Below are positions 1 to 7,054 of a DNA stretch of 57,954 nt, piece by piece. Source of the stretch: JAJXSS01 sp964547135. GTDB taxonomy: Bacteria > Planctomycetota > Phycisphaerae > Phycisphaerales > Phycisphaeraceae. The stretch spans positions 1 through 57,954 of the forward strand of contig CAZJMK010000016.1 in assembly GCA_964547135.1 (NCBI GenBank), in the 5' to 3' direction. Numbering within the stretch: position 1 is the stretch's first letter; each line of letters opens with the position of its first letter. The notes beneath the pieces are model-generated. The model saw only the letters and a list, made by a program, of their open reading frames with translations, searched no databases and had not been told where the DNA came from. The translations under genes were made by a program, and so were the position numbers.

Positions 1-51
1 GGCGTTTTTGTTAACTCAACCAGCCAGATTAGTTCGACTGGTTGAAAGAAG

Positions 52-124
52 CTCCTCGAGCTGGACTCGAACCAGCAACCTAGCGGTTAACAGCCGCTCG
101 CTCTACCGATTGAGCTATCGAGGA
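52..124 (-). tRNA. tRNA-Asn(GTT)
   Basis: On the minus strand the 73-base sequence folds as a cloverleaf: a 7 bp acceptor stem (TCCTCGA with TCGAGGA), the D-arm AGCTCAATCGGTAGAGC, an anticodon loop CTGTTAACC with anticodon GTT, and the T-arm GGTTCGAGTCC. The discriminator base is G. The 3' CCA is not encoded, so it must be added after transcription. Confidence 0.95.
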
Positions 125-348
125 AACGCGGTGGTCGGTGGGTGCAAGTGCAGGCCACGACCGGCCGGGGCGTCGAATCGGCTTCGACACCGAGGCATCG
201 AGTTGGACCCGATGCAGCCACATCGACTCGGCATCCATGTGGCCCCATAGATTAGCCTGTTGGCGAAAAGTTTCAAGCGCGGGATTGTTTTATGGGTTGA
301 ATGGGCAGGGTAGTGGAAAATGGTGGTTGGTACGTGAAGTGAGGCAAA

Positions 349-388
349 CCTGATCTTCATGCGGACATGAAGATCAGGCGTGGCGGCA
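349..388. repeat. Hairpin repeat, family H copy 1
   Basis: A perfect 13 bp inverted repeat (CCTGATCTTCATG / CATGAAGATCAGG) with a four-base loop at 349-378, followed by CGTGGC. A second copy with a different but still perfectly paired stem lies at 42134-42171. It sits 63 bases beyond the stop of the minus-strand glycosyltransferase and could act as its terminator, but no T-run follows. The rest of the 125-440 gap shows only imperfect GGCAGGTGTG-like repetition at 382-425 and no gene. Confidence 0.7.
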
Positions 389-440
389 GGTGTGGGGGGC
401 AGGTGTGAGTGGCAGGCGTGGAAGCAGAGTGGTTATAGCA

Positions 441-2285
441 TCACCGTTCATGGTTCACGGGCATGGCGCGGATGCGTTGCAGCATCGGAATCATGCCTTC
501 TTCGAGCACCTGGTCCCAGCCCATGCGCGATACCAGTTTTTTCCCGGTGTCGATGAGTTCCTGCATCTGTTGCTCGTTGCGCGGCAGGCGTTGCGCCAAA
601 TGACGCGCCACCTCGGCGGCCACCTTCCATTCCAACGCATCACGCTGAGCCTGACTCATCGATTTCAGTTCATCAATGCTCTGTTCGTGATCGAGTTGGG
701 TGAAGTCGGCAACGATGACGTTGGGTGTGCCTTTGTTGCCGGTGACGTGATCGACAAAACCCTTGCAGCCGCAGACGTTCGAAACCACACAGATGGCGCC
801 GCAGGAGAGCGGTTCCAACGGGCTGATGCCGAAGGGTTCGTAGGTGGCCATGCCGAACTCGACATCGGTGCCTCGGCGGAGGTCGGCGATGTCCATTTTG
901 GCGGGCAGTCGTTTGCCGATGCGTGCCTGTGACCAGCCGAACTGGTTGACGAGCACGACCTGAATGTTGCTGTGCCGGGCGTTGAACTCATCGGCATCAT
1001 GACCGAGGCCGACTTCGGGGCCGACGAGGTCGGGGTAGCCTTCCCGATGATTGCGCGGCCAGCCGTAGTGCTCTTCCATGCTGATGATGTCTTGCGGACG
1101 GCGCACGCCGCCGCCGGTGGTGAGTATGTAAAGCACGCCTTTGCGATGTTCTTCGCCCAGCAGGCGGTCGAGTTCGTGGCAGACGCGCAGGTCGCGCCAC
1201 ATGCCCTTGCTGATGACCGGACGGGTGATGTGGGTCATGAGCACATCGGGTCGGTAGCCCAGTAGTTTTTCGGAATAGTCCTGCAACATGGATCGACTGG
1301 CCTGCTTGGTTTTCATGGTGCAGGGAATCACCGGCAGGCCGTTGTAAACCACGTCAATCGGAATGTCGTCGAACTTGGGGCCAAGGAAGCGGAACTCATC
1401 ACGGACGTAATCGCCGACGGCGATGAGGCCGTCGCAGAGGTGAGTGCGGGAGATCAGGCCGTGACGGAAATAGCTGTCCACGGAGCCGAAGACATCGTCC
1501 ACGTGCAGTTTGAGTTGGCGAGCCTGATGGAGCACGTTGTAGAACATGGTGTCGTGGCCGGGGTGGTCTTCGACGAGGCGACGCACGGTGGAACATTCGT
1601 GGGCATGGAACACGGTGCGGAATTTGGTCGGACCATCGTGAATGGCTTGCAGCACAGCGGGCATGCCCATGAACTCATGCGAGAACATGACGCAGGGTAA
1701 ATCCTCGCGGTGCAGGATGGCTAACAGTGCGTAGTAGCAGGGTTCAGCGAGGCGCATGTATTCTTCGTAATCCCAGGCGCTTTCGTACTTCCAACTGGGC
1801 AGGCCGAAGCGGTCCCACAGTTTGAATTTGAAGCGGTTGAGGCGATCGGGGTTGATACGAAAGGTGTCGATCAGCAGGACCTCGGCTTGACCGGTGAGGT
1901 TGAGGCCGGGGGGGTTGTAGTGGCGCTTGCCGTAAACGATGGCGGTGTTGAAGGCCCACTCGATGGGACGAAGTTTGTCGGCCAGGTTGAGTTTGTCGAT
2001 GTTGTCAACGGAACTGTAAAGGACTTCGCCGTGATCGCCGAGGCGCGTTTGCGGATCGACGACGGCATGGGTGGAGGTTGGGCCGACGAGGATGGTGCGT
2101 TTGACTTGTTGTTGATAGACGGGGCTGATGATCATGCCTTCGAGCACGGTGCCGATGCCGCCGAGTTGTTCGACGGCTTCGTGGGTGACGTGCGCGAGAG
2201 TGAGTCGATCGTCGGCTCGTGCTTTGGCCAGGGCGGAGGCAGCGGTGGTGGGGGCGGTGGAAGCGTTTTTTTTCGGACGGGGCAT
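441..2285 (-). CDS. Starch/glycogen-synthase-like glycosyltransferase (GT-B fold)
   Basis: This 614-residue protein looks like a GT5/GT4-related glycosyltransferase. Near the N-terminus (residues 35-51) it has HEAVEQLGGIGTVLEGM, matching the nucleotide-sugar-binding glycine loop of glycogen synthases that normally reads KxGGLGDV. Near residue 480 the stretch YEPFGISPLEPLSCGA matches the E-x7-E region that contacts the donor nucleotide in GT-B enzymes. The first 25 residues are a low-complexity Ala/Thr/Lys tail. The start is supported by AAGGA nine bases upstream. The substrate cannot be told from sequence; a glucan, trehalose-type or other sugar product is possible. It stands alone between the tRNA and ilvN, with G and D repeats upstream. 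Confidence 0.8.
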   Translation of the reverse strand: MPRPKKNASTAPTTAASALAKARADDRLTLAHVTHEAVEQLGGIGTVLEGMIISPVYQQQVKRTILVGPTSTHAVVDPQTRLGDHGEVLYSSVDNIDKLNLADKLRPIEWAFNTAIVYGKRHYNPPGLNLTGQAEVLLIDTFRINPDRLNRFKFKLWDRFGLPSWKYESAWDYEEYMRLAEPCYYALLAILHREDLPCVMFSHEFMGMPAVLQAIHDGPTKFRTVFHAHECSTVRRLVEDHPGHDTMFYNVLHQARQLKLHVDDVFGSVDSYFRHGLISRTHLCDGLIAVGDYVRDEFRFLGPKFDDIPIDVVYNGLPVIPCTMKTKQASRSMLQDYSEKLLGYRPDVLMTHITRPVISKGMWRDLRVCHELDRLLGEEHRKGVLYILTTGGGVRRPQDIISMEEHYGWPRNHREGYPDLVGPEVGLGHDADEFNARHSNIQVVLVNQFGWSQARIGKRLPAKMDIADLRRGTDVEFGMATYEPFGISPLEPLSCGAICVVSNVCGCKGFVDHVTGNKGTPNVIVADFTQLDHEQSIDELKSMSQAQRDALEWKVAAEVARHLAQRLPRNEQQMQELIDTGKKLVSRMGWDQVLEEGMIPMLQRIRAMPVNHER

Positions 2286-2306
2286 GGGGCGAATCCTTGT
2301 TTATTT

Positions 2307-2341
2307 TTCACCACAGAGACACAGAGGCACAGAGAATCACC
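2307..2341. repeat. CACAGAG tract, family G copy 1
   Basis: Tandem CACAGAGACACAGAGGCACAGAG-like hexamer/heptamer tract directly upstream of the glycosyltransferase start. Related tracts are at 13970-13999, 14216-14246 (inverted) and 51481-51513 (inverted). Confidence 0.75.
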
Positions 2342-2354
2342 ATCAATCAATAAA

Positions 2355-2404
2355 AGCCGGGAACGAGGTAACAGCAAAGCGTGTGCCCAGGGCTTGGGTA
2401 TTGG
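2355..2404 (+). repeat. Family D element, copy 1 (degenerate core)
   Basis: Matches the D arms: an ACGAG box on the left and GGGCTTGGGTATT on the right. The inner hairpin seen in other copies is mostly lost here. It faces the inverted copy at 2457-2510. Confidence 0.6.
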
Positions 2405-2456
2405 TTGTCATGGCCGGTGAACGGTTGACCTTTGACCTCCGAGTTTGAACCGAAAC

Positions 2457-2510
2457 GATACCCGAGCCCTCGTCGTCACCTTCGGTGACTCCTCGTACTC
2501 GGCTTGTTTT
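2457..2510 (-). repeat. Family D element, copy 2
   Basis: In reverse complement it reads CAAGCCGAGTACGAG, then a hairpin GTCACC-GAA-GGTGAC, then ACGAGGGCTCGGGTATC. The arms are shared with copies at 30045, 42065, 47070 and 47369 but the inner stem sequence is unique to this copy. It ends ten bases from the ilvN stop codon. Confidence 0.75.
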
Positions 2511-2519
2511 GAGCAAAGA

Positions 2520-3128
2520 TCAGCCCGGCGGCAACTGGCTGGGGTCGATACCGGTGGTCGGGCCGGAAGGATTGGAACCTTTGGGGCGGGCGGGCATGGC
2601 GACGGCCTGGATGTCACCGATGCTGGAACCACGGGGCATGGCGATGACGCCGGTGCGTGCCAGTTCGAGGATGCCGAAGGGGGACATCAGGTCGATGAAG
2701 GCTTCCATTTTGTCTTCGGTGCCGGAGAGTTCGATCATGAGTTTGTCGGGGCTGACATCGACGATTCGGCCACGGAAGAGGTTGACCAGTTCGATGATTT
2801 CGGTGCGCCGGTTGGTGTTGTCGGAGCCGGCGGTGGAAACCTGCACGAGCATGAGGTCGCGTTCGACGTAGGGTATGTCTTTGTAATCGACGACTTTGAC
2901 GACAGGCGTGACCCGGCCCAGTTGCTTGCGGACCTGTTCCATCACGGCATCGCTGCCGTTGACAACGATGGTCATGCGTGACAGTTCGGGGTTTTCGGTG
3001 CGACCGACGACCAGGCTGTCGATGTTGAAACCACGGGCGGCAAACATGCCCGCGACCTGGGCGAGTACGCCGGGTTCGTTGGTGACCAGGGCGGCAATCA
3101 CGTGACGACTGGAAGTTGTTTCACTCAT
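2520..3128 (-). CDS. ilvN: Acetolactate synthase small (regulatory) subunit
   Basis: Regulatory subunit of acetohydroxyacid synthase, the first common step of valine, leucine and isoleucine synthesis. Near the N-terminus VIAALVTNEPGVLAQVAGMFAARGFNIDSLVVG is the ACT domain that binds the feedback inhibitor valine. The middle, around RDLMLVQV and ELVNLFRGRIVDVSPDKLMIELSGTEDKMEAFI, is the typical second half of IlvN/IlvH. The C-terminus carries about 30 extra residues rich in Pro and Gly beyond the usual length of about 165. I chose the ATG at 3128 (MSETTSSRHV) rather than an ATG 39 bases upstream because the ACT domain begins right after it and a TATCAT box lies nine bases before it. No large subunit (ilvB) or ilvC is next to it. 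Confidence 0.92.
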   Translation of the reverse strand: MSETTSSRHVIAALVTNEPGVLAQVAGMFAARGFNIDSLVVGRTENPELSRMTIVVNGSDAVMEQVRKQLGRVTPVVKVVDYKDIPYVERDLMLVQVSTAGSDNTNRRTEIIELVNLFRGRIVDVSPDKLMIELSGTEDKMEAFIDLMSPFGILELARTGVIAMPRGSSIGDIQAVAMPARPKGSNPSGPTTGIDPSQLPPG

Positions 3129-3137
3129 AGTGGTGAC

Positions 3138-3143
3138 ATGATA
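3138..3143 (-). promoter_or_regulatory. Predicted -10 box for ilvN, near-leaderless
   Basis: TATCAT on the minus strand ends nine bases before the chosen ATG, and no Shine-Dalgarno lies between. If used, the transcript would start at or almost at the start codon. Confidence 0.4.
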
Positions 3144-3174
3144 CGCCGTTGGGGAGGAAGTGGCCAAACGAAAA

Positions 3175-3209
3175 GAATTTCGAATTTAGAATTTCGGATT
3201 TCGAATTTA
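3175..3209. repeat. Family A box, copy 1
   Basis: An AT-rich run made of TTTCGAA, TTTAGAA and TTTCGGA units in the divergent ilvN-radA space. An inverted partner lies at 3330-3354, so the two can pair across 120 bases. Confidence 0.7.
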
Positions 3210-3329
3210 CGGAGCCATCCATGGAGCATCGAGGGCCCGGATATGTTCAGTGAGTTTGTTGAAGAAGTATTCAAGTCGTGATGAAAATGAAATAGTTGAT
3301 GAACTGTCCTTACATTTTCGTGATCCTGA

Positions 3330-3354
3330 AAATTCGAAATCCGAAATTCGAAAT
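3330..3354. repeat. Family A box, copy 2 (inverted)
   Basis: AATTCGAAATCCGAAATTCG and flanks, the reverse complement of the box at 3175-3209. A partial B motif (GGCCACTCGGCCAC) follows at 3358-3371, just before the radA -10 box. Confidence 0.7.
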
Positions 3355-3375
3355 GGTGGCCACTCGGCCACGGGT

Positions 3376-3381
3376 TATACT
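3376..3381 (+). promoter_or_regulatory. Predicted -10 box for radA, leaderless
   Basis: TATACT ends six bases before the ATG at 3388 and no ribosome-binding site fits between them, which suggests a leaderless transcript. No convincing -35 box is seen. Confidence 0.4.
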
Positions 3382-3387
3382 CACGCC

Positions 3388-4833
3388 ATGGCCAAGCAGC
3401 AGACCAGGTTTGTGTGCCGATCGTGCGGGGCGATACAGGTCAAGTGGATGGGTAAGTGCCCGGATTGCGGGATGTGGGATTCATTGGAGGAATATCGCGC
3501 CCCGGATGTCGGTGCGCAGAAGGATGCACAGCGCGGCACCGCGGCGCAGTTCACCAGCGCATCGACCAGCGCCCCGCAGGCACAACCCATCGGCACGGTG
3601 GAAGAAAATGATTTGCTGCGGATCGCCACGGGCATTGGTGAACTGGATCGCGTGCTGGGTGTGTCGGGGGAAAGCGCCGGCAATGGTGCGGTTGGTAGTG
3701 AAACACCCGTCAAGGTGACATCAGCCAACGTCGGCATTGTGCCCGGTTCGGTGGTGTTGCTCGGTGGTGACCCGGGCATCGGCAAGTCAACGTTGTTGTT
3801 GCAAGCGGCGCAGGGGTTGGGGCAACGGGGGGTGCGGGTGTTGTATGTGACCAGTGAGGAATCAGCCCGGCAGACGCGGTTGCGGGCGGCACGATTGGGC
3901 GCGACAGCCGATGAGTTGTATGTATTGGCGGACACGAACCTGGCGCGGATTGTGGAACAGATTGCCAAGGTCAATCCGGCGGTGGTGGTGATCGATTCAA
4001 TTCAGATGATTTATAAAAGTGATCTGCCCGCGGCACCGGGCAGCGTGACGCAACTGCGGGTGTGTTGCCAGGAATTGGTGTATTTGGCCAAGGCGGGGGG
4101 CGTGGCGGTTTTTTTGGTGGGGCATGTGACCAAGGAAGGGCAGCTGGCGGGGCCGAGGTTGCTGGAACACATGGTGGATACGGTGCTTTATTTTGAGGGG
4201 GACCGGTATCATCAGCATCGGATTGTGCGGGCGGTAAAAAATCGTTACGGGACGACGCTGGAGGTGGGGTTGTTTGAAATGGGGGATGGCGGATTGCGTG
4301 AGGTGGCGGATGGTTCGGGGCTGCTGGCGGCGGAGTATAAGCCGATGGCGGGGTCGGTGGTGTGTCCGGCACTTCAGGGGTCGCGGTGTTTGATGGTGGA
4401 ATTGCAGGCTTTGACAGCCACGGGTTTTTTGGGGGCTGCCAAGCGGAAGACCAGCGGGGTGGATGCGAACCGGTTGGCGATGTTGATTGCGGTGTTGGAA
4501 AAGCGGGGCGGGCTGCGGTTGGCGGACCAGGATATTTTTGTGAGTACCGTGGCGGGGATGAAGGTGGTGGAGCCTGCGGCGGACCTGGCGCTGGCATTGG
4601 CGATTGCAGGGGCGCACCTGAATCGGAAATTGGAAGCAGGCATGTGCGCGGTGGGTGAAATTGGTTTGGGGGGTGAAATCAGGCACACGCAGGCAATGGG
4701 GCAGCGCATGAATGAGGCAGCGAGGCTGGGGTTTACACGGATCATCGGCCCGCCGAGTAAATTGAAAAGCCCGGCTGGGGCGCATTGGCTGGCGGTGCGA
4801 ACGGTGGCGGAGGCGATGGAATTGCTGGGCTGA
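3388..4833 (+). CDS. radA: DNA repair/recombination protein RadA (Sms)
   Basis: RecA-related ATPase that helps process recombination intermediates and branch migration. An N-terminal four-cysteine zinc finger (C10, C13, C24, C27) is followed by the Walker A segment GGDPGIGKST near residue 130, the RadA-specific KNRYG motif near residue 282, and a Lon-like C-terminal domain (VGEIGLGGEIR). Length is 481 residues. An extra stretch of about 25 residues (SGESAGNGAVGSETPVKVTS, near 92-111) lies between ELDRVLG and GIVPGS, which are nearly adjacent in most RadA proteins. An in-frame extension upstream exists but runs through the A repeat, so the ATG at 3388 is preferred. crcB follows 21 bases later. 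Confidence 0.96.
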   Translation: MAKQQTRFVCRSCGAIQVKWMGKCPDCGMWDSLEEYRAPDVGAQKDAQRGTAAQFTSASTSAPQAQPIGTVEENDLLRIATGIGELDRVLGVSGESAGNGAVGSETPVKVTSANVGIVPGSVVLLGGDPGIGKSTLLLQAAQGLGQRGVRVLYVTSEESARQTRLRAARLGATADELYVLADTNLARIVEQIAKVNPAVVVIDSIQMIYKSDLPAAPGSVTQLRVCCQELVYLAKAGGVAVFLVGHVTKEGQLAGPRLLEHMVDTVLYFEGDRYHQHRIVRAVKNRYGTTLEVGLFEMGDGGLREVADGSGLLAAEYKPMAGSVVCPALQGSRCLMVELQALTATGFLGAAKRKTSGVDANRLAMLIAVLEKRGGLRLADQDIFVSTVAGMKVVEPAADLALALAIAGAHLNRKLEAGMCAVGEIGLGGEIRHTQAMGQRMNEAARLGFTRIIGPPSKLKSPAGAHWLAVRTVAEAMELLG

Positions 4834-4854
4834 TGCAATGGGACGAACGATCAA

Positions 4855-5232
4855 ATGTTTCGATTGGTTTTGATTTTCATGGCGGGTGGTGCGGGGTCGG
4901 TGTTGCGTTATTTGTTGCAGCACGGGACACAGCGTTTTGCCGGGCCGGGGTATCCGTGGGGGACGCTTTTGGTGAATGTGTCGGGGTGTTTTGCGATTGG
5001 GTTGTTGGGCGGATGGTTTTTGGGGGCGAGGCCGGTGCATGAGGATTACCGGTTTGCGATCATGGCGGGGCTGCTGGGCGGGTACACGACGTTTTCAGCG
5101 TTCGGTTGGGAGACGATGCAATTGGTGGACAACCGCGCGTATTGGGCGGCTGGTGTCAATGTGCTGGCGAGCGTCACGGTCGGGCTATTGGCGGTGTGGG
5201 TGGGCAAGCAATTGGCGACGGTGAGCGGGTAG
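4855..5232 (+). CDS. crcB: Fluoride ion channel CrcB/Fluc
   Basis: Small membrane protein of 125 residues with four hydrophobic helices that forms a dimeric fluoride export channel. Family marks are GGAGSVLRY (residues 11-19), GTLLVNVSGCFAIGLL in helix 2, and GGYTTFSAF in helix 3, whose phenylalanines line the fluoride pore. The gene follows radA after 21 bases and is probably cotranscribed with it. No fluoride riboswitch can sit in that short gap. Translation probably starts at the ATG at 4855. Confidence 0.96.
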   Translation: MFRLVLIFMAGGAGSVLRYLLQHGTQRFAGPGYPWGTLLVNVSGCFAIGLLGGWFLGARPVHEDYRFAIMAGLLGGYTTFSAFGWETMQLVDNRAYWAAGVNVLASVTVGLLAVWVGKQLATVSG

Positions 5233-5245
5233 GCCGGTTGATTGG

Positions 5246-5300
5246 CGTTGAGTTGCTTTACGTTGAGTTGCTTTACGTTGAGTTGCGTCGAATTGCGTCG
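5246..5300. repeat. 15-base tandem repeat
   Basis: Three head-to-tail units beginning at 5246, 5261 and 5276; the first two are identical (CGTTGAGTTGCTTTA), the third ends in GCGTCG, and a partial AATTGCGTCG follows. It lies between crcB and glcD and looks like local slippage, unrelated to the interspersed families. Confidence 0.85.
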
Positions 5301-5359
5301 TTATCACTTTACAAGCGAAATGTCCATCAAGTGCGCAAACGATCATGTAAAATAGTGGT

Positions 5360-6841
5360 GTGAATACAACGTACACTGCAACCCATCAACTGTTGGAACA
5401 ACTGCGGGCGATACTCGGAGCGCAGGGGGTGCTGGCGGACCCGGATGAACTGATTGTGTATGAGTGTGACGGGTTTCCGGTGGCCAAGGGTCGGCCCTGG
5501 GCGGTGGTGTTTCCGACGGATACCGGGCAGGTGGCGCAATGTGTGCAGGCGATTGGGCAGCATGGCGGGCAGATCGTCGCACGCGGCAGCGGTACGGGGT
5601 TGGCAGGCGGTGCGGTGGCGTATGGCAACGGCATCATCGTCAGCACCAGTCGCATGATGCGGATCGAGTCGATTGATTTGGAAAATCGCGTGGCTTGTGT
5701 GCAGGCAGGGGTGCGCAACCTGGCGCTGTCGGAGGCGGTGGCAGCTGCGTGTGCGCAAGCGAGGTTGTCGGAGGTGCTGCATTTTTCACCGGACCCGTCG
5801 AGTCAAAGAGCTTCGACCATCGGGGGCAACGCAGCGACCAACGCGGGTGGCATCAACACGCTGAAGCACGGGTTTTCGACCAATCACATCATCGGCATGG
5901 AACTGGTCACGGCTGATGGGCAAATCATGTTGACGCATGCGGGCGGGTTGTGTGACAGCCTGGGACCGGATTTGCCGGCGCTTTTATGTGGGAGCGAGGG
6001 CACGCTGGGCATCATCACAAAATTGTGGTGTCGCCTGGTACCCAAACCGGTACATACACGAACGCTGTATGCGGTGTTTGATTCGACACAGGCGGCATGT
6101 CAGACGGTGGCGGATACGATCGCAGCGGGGATGTTGCCGACGTCGATGGAAATGATGGACGGGGCGATGATCAAGGTGGTGGAGGATGCTTTTCATTACG
6201 GATTTCCAGCAGAGGCGCAGGCGTTGCTGCTGATTGAAATCGACGGGCTGGCGGAAGTGTTGGACGATGAGTTGCAACGCATTGTGATGTTGTGTCAAAA
6301 GCATCGGGCACAGAAGGTGGAGTTTTGCAGCGACCCCAGGCGACGGATGGAATTGTGGAGTGCGAGGAAGAAGGCGTTCGGGGCGATTGGAAGGATCAGC
6401 CGAAGTTACTGTACGCAGGATGCGTGCGTACCCAGGTCGATGCTGCCGGTGGCGATGGCGCGGATCAGTGAAATCGGGGCAGCCCATGGTTTGAAAATCA
6501 CCAGTGTGTTTCACGCAGGCGACGGCAATGTGCATCCGATTTTGTTGTTTGATGAAGACGACCCGGAGGATGTGCAAAGAGCGCTGCGCGCCAGTGAGGA
6601 AATGTTGAATTACTGCATCAGCATCGGGGGAACGATTACGGGGGAACATGGGGTGGGCGTGGAGAAATTGCATTTAATGAAGAAGCAGTTCACCCCAGCG
6701 ACGATCGAGTGGTTTCGAAAAATCAAGGATTGCTTTGACCCGCACCATTTATTGAATGATGGCAAGTTGATACCCAGTACGACGCTGGAAATTCAGTTGA
6801 TCAAGCCCGTGGCGGTGAATGTGCCGGGCGGGGCGATGTGA
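5360..6841 (+). CDS. glcD: Glycolate oxidase FAD-linked subunit GlcD
   Basis: Flavoprotein of the membrane-associated glycolate dehydrogenase that oxidises glycolate to glyoxylate. The PCMH-type FAD-binding domain is visible as VARGSGTGLAGGAV (around 74-87) and TIGGNAATNAGG (around 154-165), and the C-terminal FAD-oxidase domain contains HAGDGNVHP and GEHGVG. Length 493 residues, normal for GlcD. The start is a GTG at 5360 (MNTTYT). It is the first gene of glcD-glcE-glcF; the 213-base space before glcE is filled with repeats, which is unusual in a set otherwise this tightly linked. Confidence 0.93.
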   Translation: MNTTYTATHQLLEQLRAILGAQGVLADPDELIVYECDGFPVAKGRPWAVVFPTDTGQVAQCVQAIGQHGGQIVARGSGTGLAGGAVAYGNGIIVSTSRMMRIESIDLENRVACVQAGVRNLALSEAVAAACAQARLSEVLHFSPDPSSQRASTIGGNAATNAGGINTLKHGFSTNHIIGMELVTADGQIMLTHAGGLCDSLGPDLPALLCGSEGTLGIITKLWCRLVPKPVHTRTLYAVFDSTQAACQTVADTIAAGMLPTSMEMMDGAMIKVVEDAFHYGFPAEAQALLLIEIDGLAEVLDDELQRIVMLCQKHRAQKVEFCSDPRRRMELWSARKKAFGAIGRISRSYCTQDACVPRSMLPVAMARISEIGAAHGLKITSVFHAGDGNVHPILLFDEDDPEDVQRALRASEEMLNYCISIGGTITGEHGVGVEKLHLMKKQFTPATIEWFRKIKDCFDPHHLLNDGKLIPSTTLEIQLIKPVAVNVPGGAM

Positions 6842-6848
6842 GGGAGAT

Positions 6849-6911
6849 GAAGTGGTCAAGTGGTCAAGTGTCAGCACCAAGTTTTGGTTAGCACCGCGAC
6901 TTGTCGTGACA
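6849..6911 (+). repeat. Family B/C element, copy 1
   Basis: Two AGTGGTCA units followed by TTAGCACC and the hairpin CGCGAC-TT-GTCGTG. A second, very similar copy at 6968-7026 lies in the same orientation, with an I palindrome between them. Confidence 0.75.
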
Positions 6912-6926
6912 CTGGTTGGCGAAAGA

Positions 6927-6964
6927 CGCCCTCACCCTAACCCTCTCCCGGTGGGAGAGGGGAT
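6927..6964. repeat. CCCTCTCCC palindrome, family I copy 1
   Basis: CTCACCCTAACCCTCTCCC followed by GGTGGGAGAGGG, a hairpin of the CCCTCTCCC/GGGAGAGGG type seen between genes in many bacteria. It separates two direct copies of a B/C element. Confidence 0.75.
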
Positions 6965-6967
6965 GGA

Positions 6968-7026
6968 AAAGTGGTCAAGTGTCAGAACCAAGTGTTTGGT
7001 GAGCACCGCGACTTTTCGCGTCTGTC
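6968..7026 (+). repeat. Family B/C element, copy 2
   Basis: Near-duplicate of 6849-6911 with the hairpin CGCGA-CTTT-TCGCG after AGCACC. It ends about 30 bases before the glcE start. Confidence 0.75.
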
Positions 7027-7054
7027 GAATGGTGAATGGTTGCAGAGAACGAAA

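Noticed and set aside
16..45. Inverted repeat TCAACCAG/CTGGTTGA next to the tRNA as a terminator.
   Set aside because: On the minus strand the stem is followed by A-rich, not T-rich, sequence, and the loop is 14 bases; support is too weak.
441..2285. Several open frames opposite the glycosyltransferase.
   Set aside because: They are antisense shadows of a GC-rich gene with no conserved motif.
3250..3387. An N-terminal extension of RadA starting at 3250.
   Set aside because: It would translate through an A repeat and lacks conservation; the zinc finger begins right after the ATG at 3388.
4833..4855. A fluoride riboswitch ahead of crcB.
   Set aside because: Only 21 bases separate radA from crcB, too short for the aptamer, and no aptamer-like sequence is seen at the end of radA.
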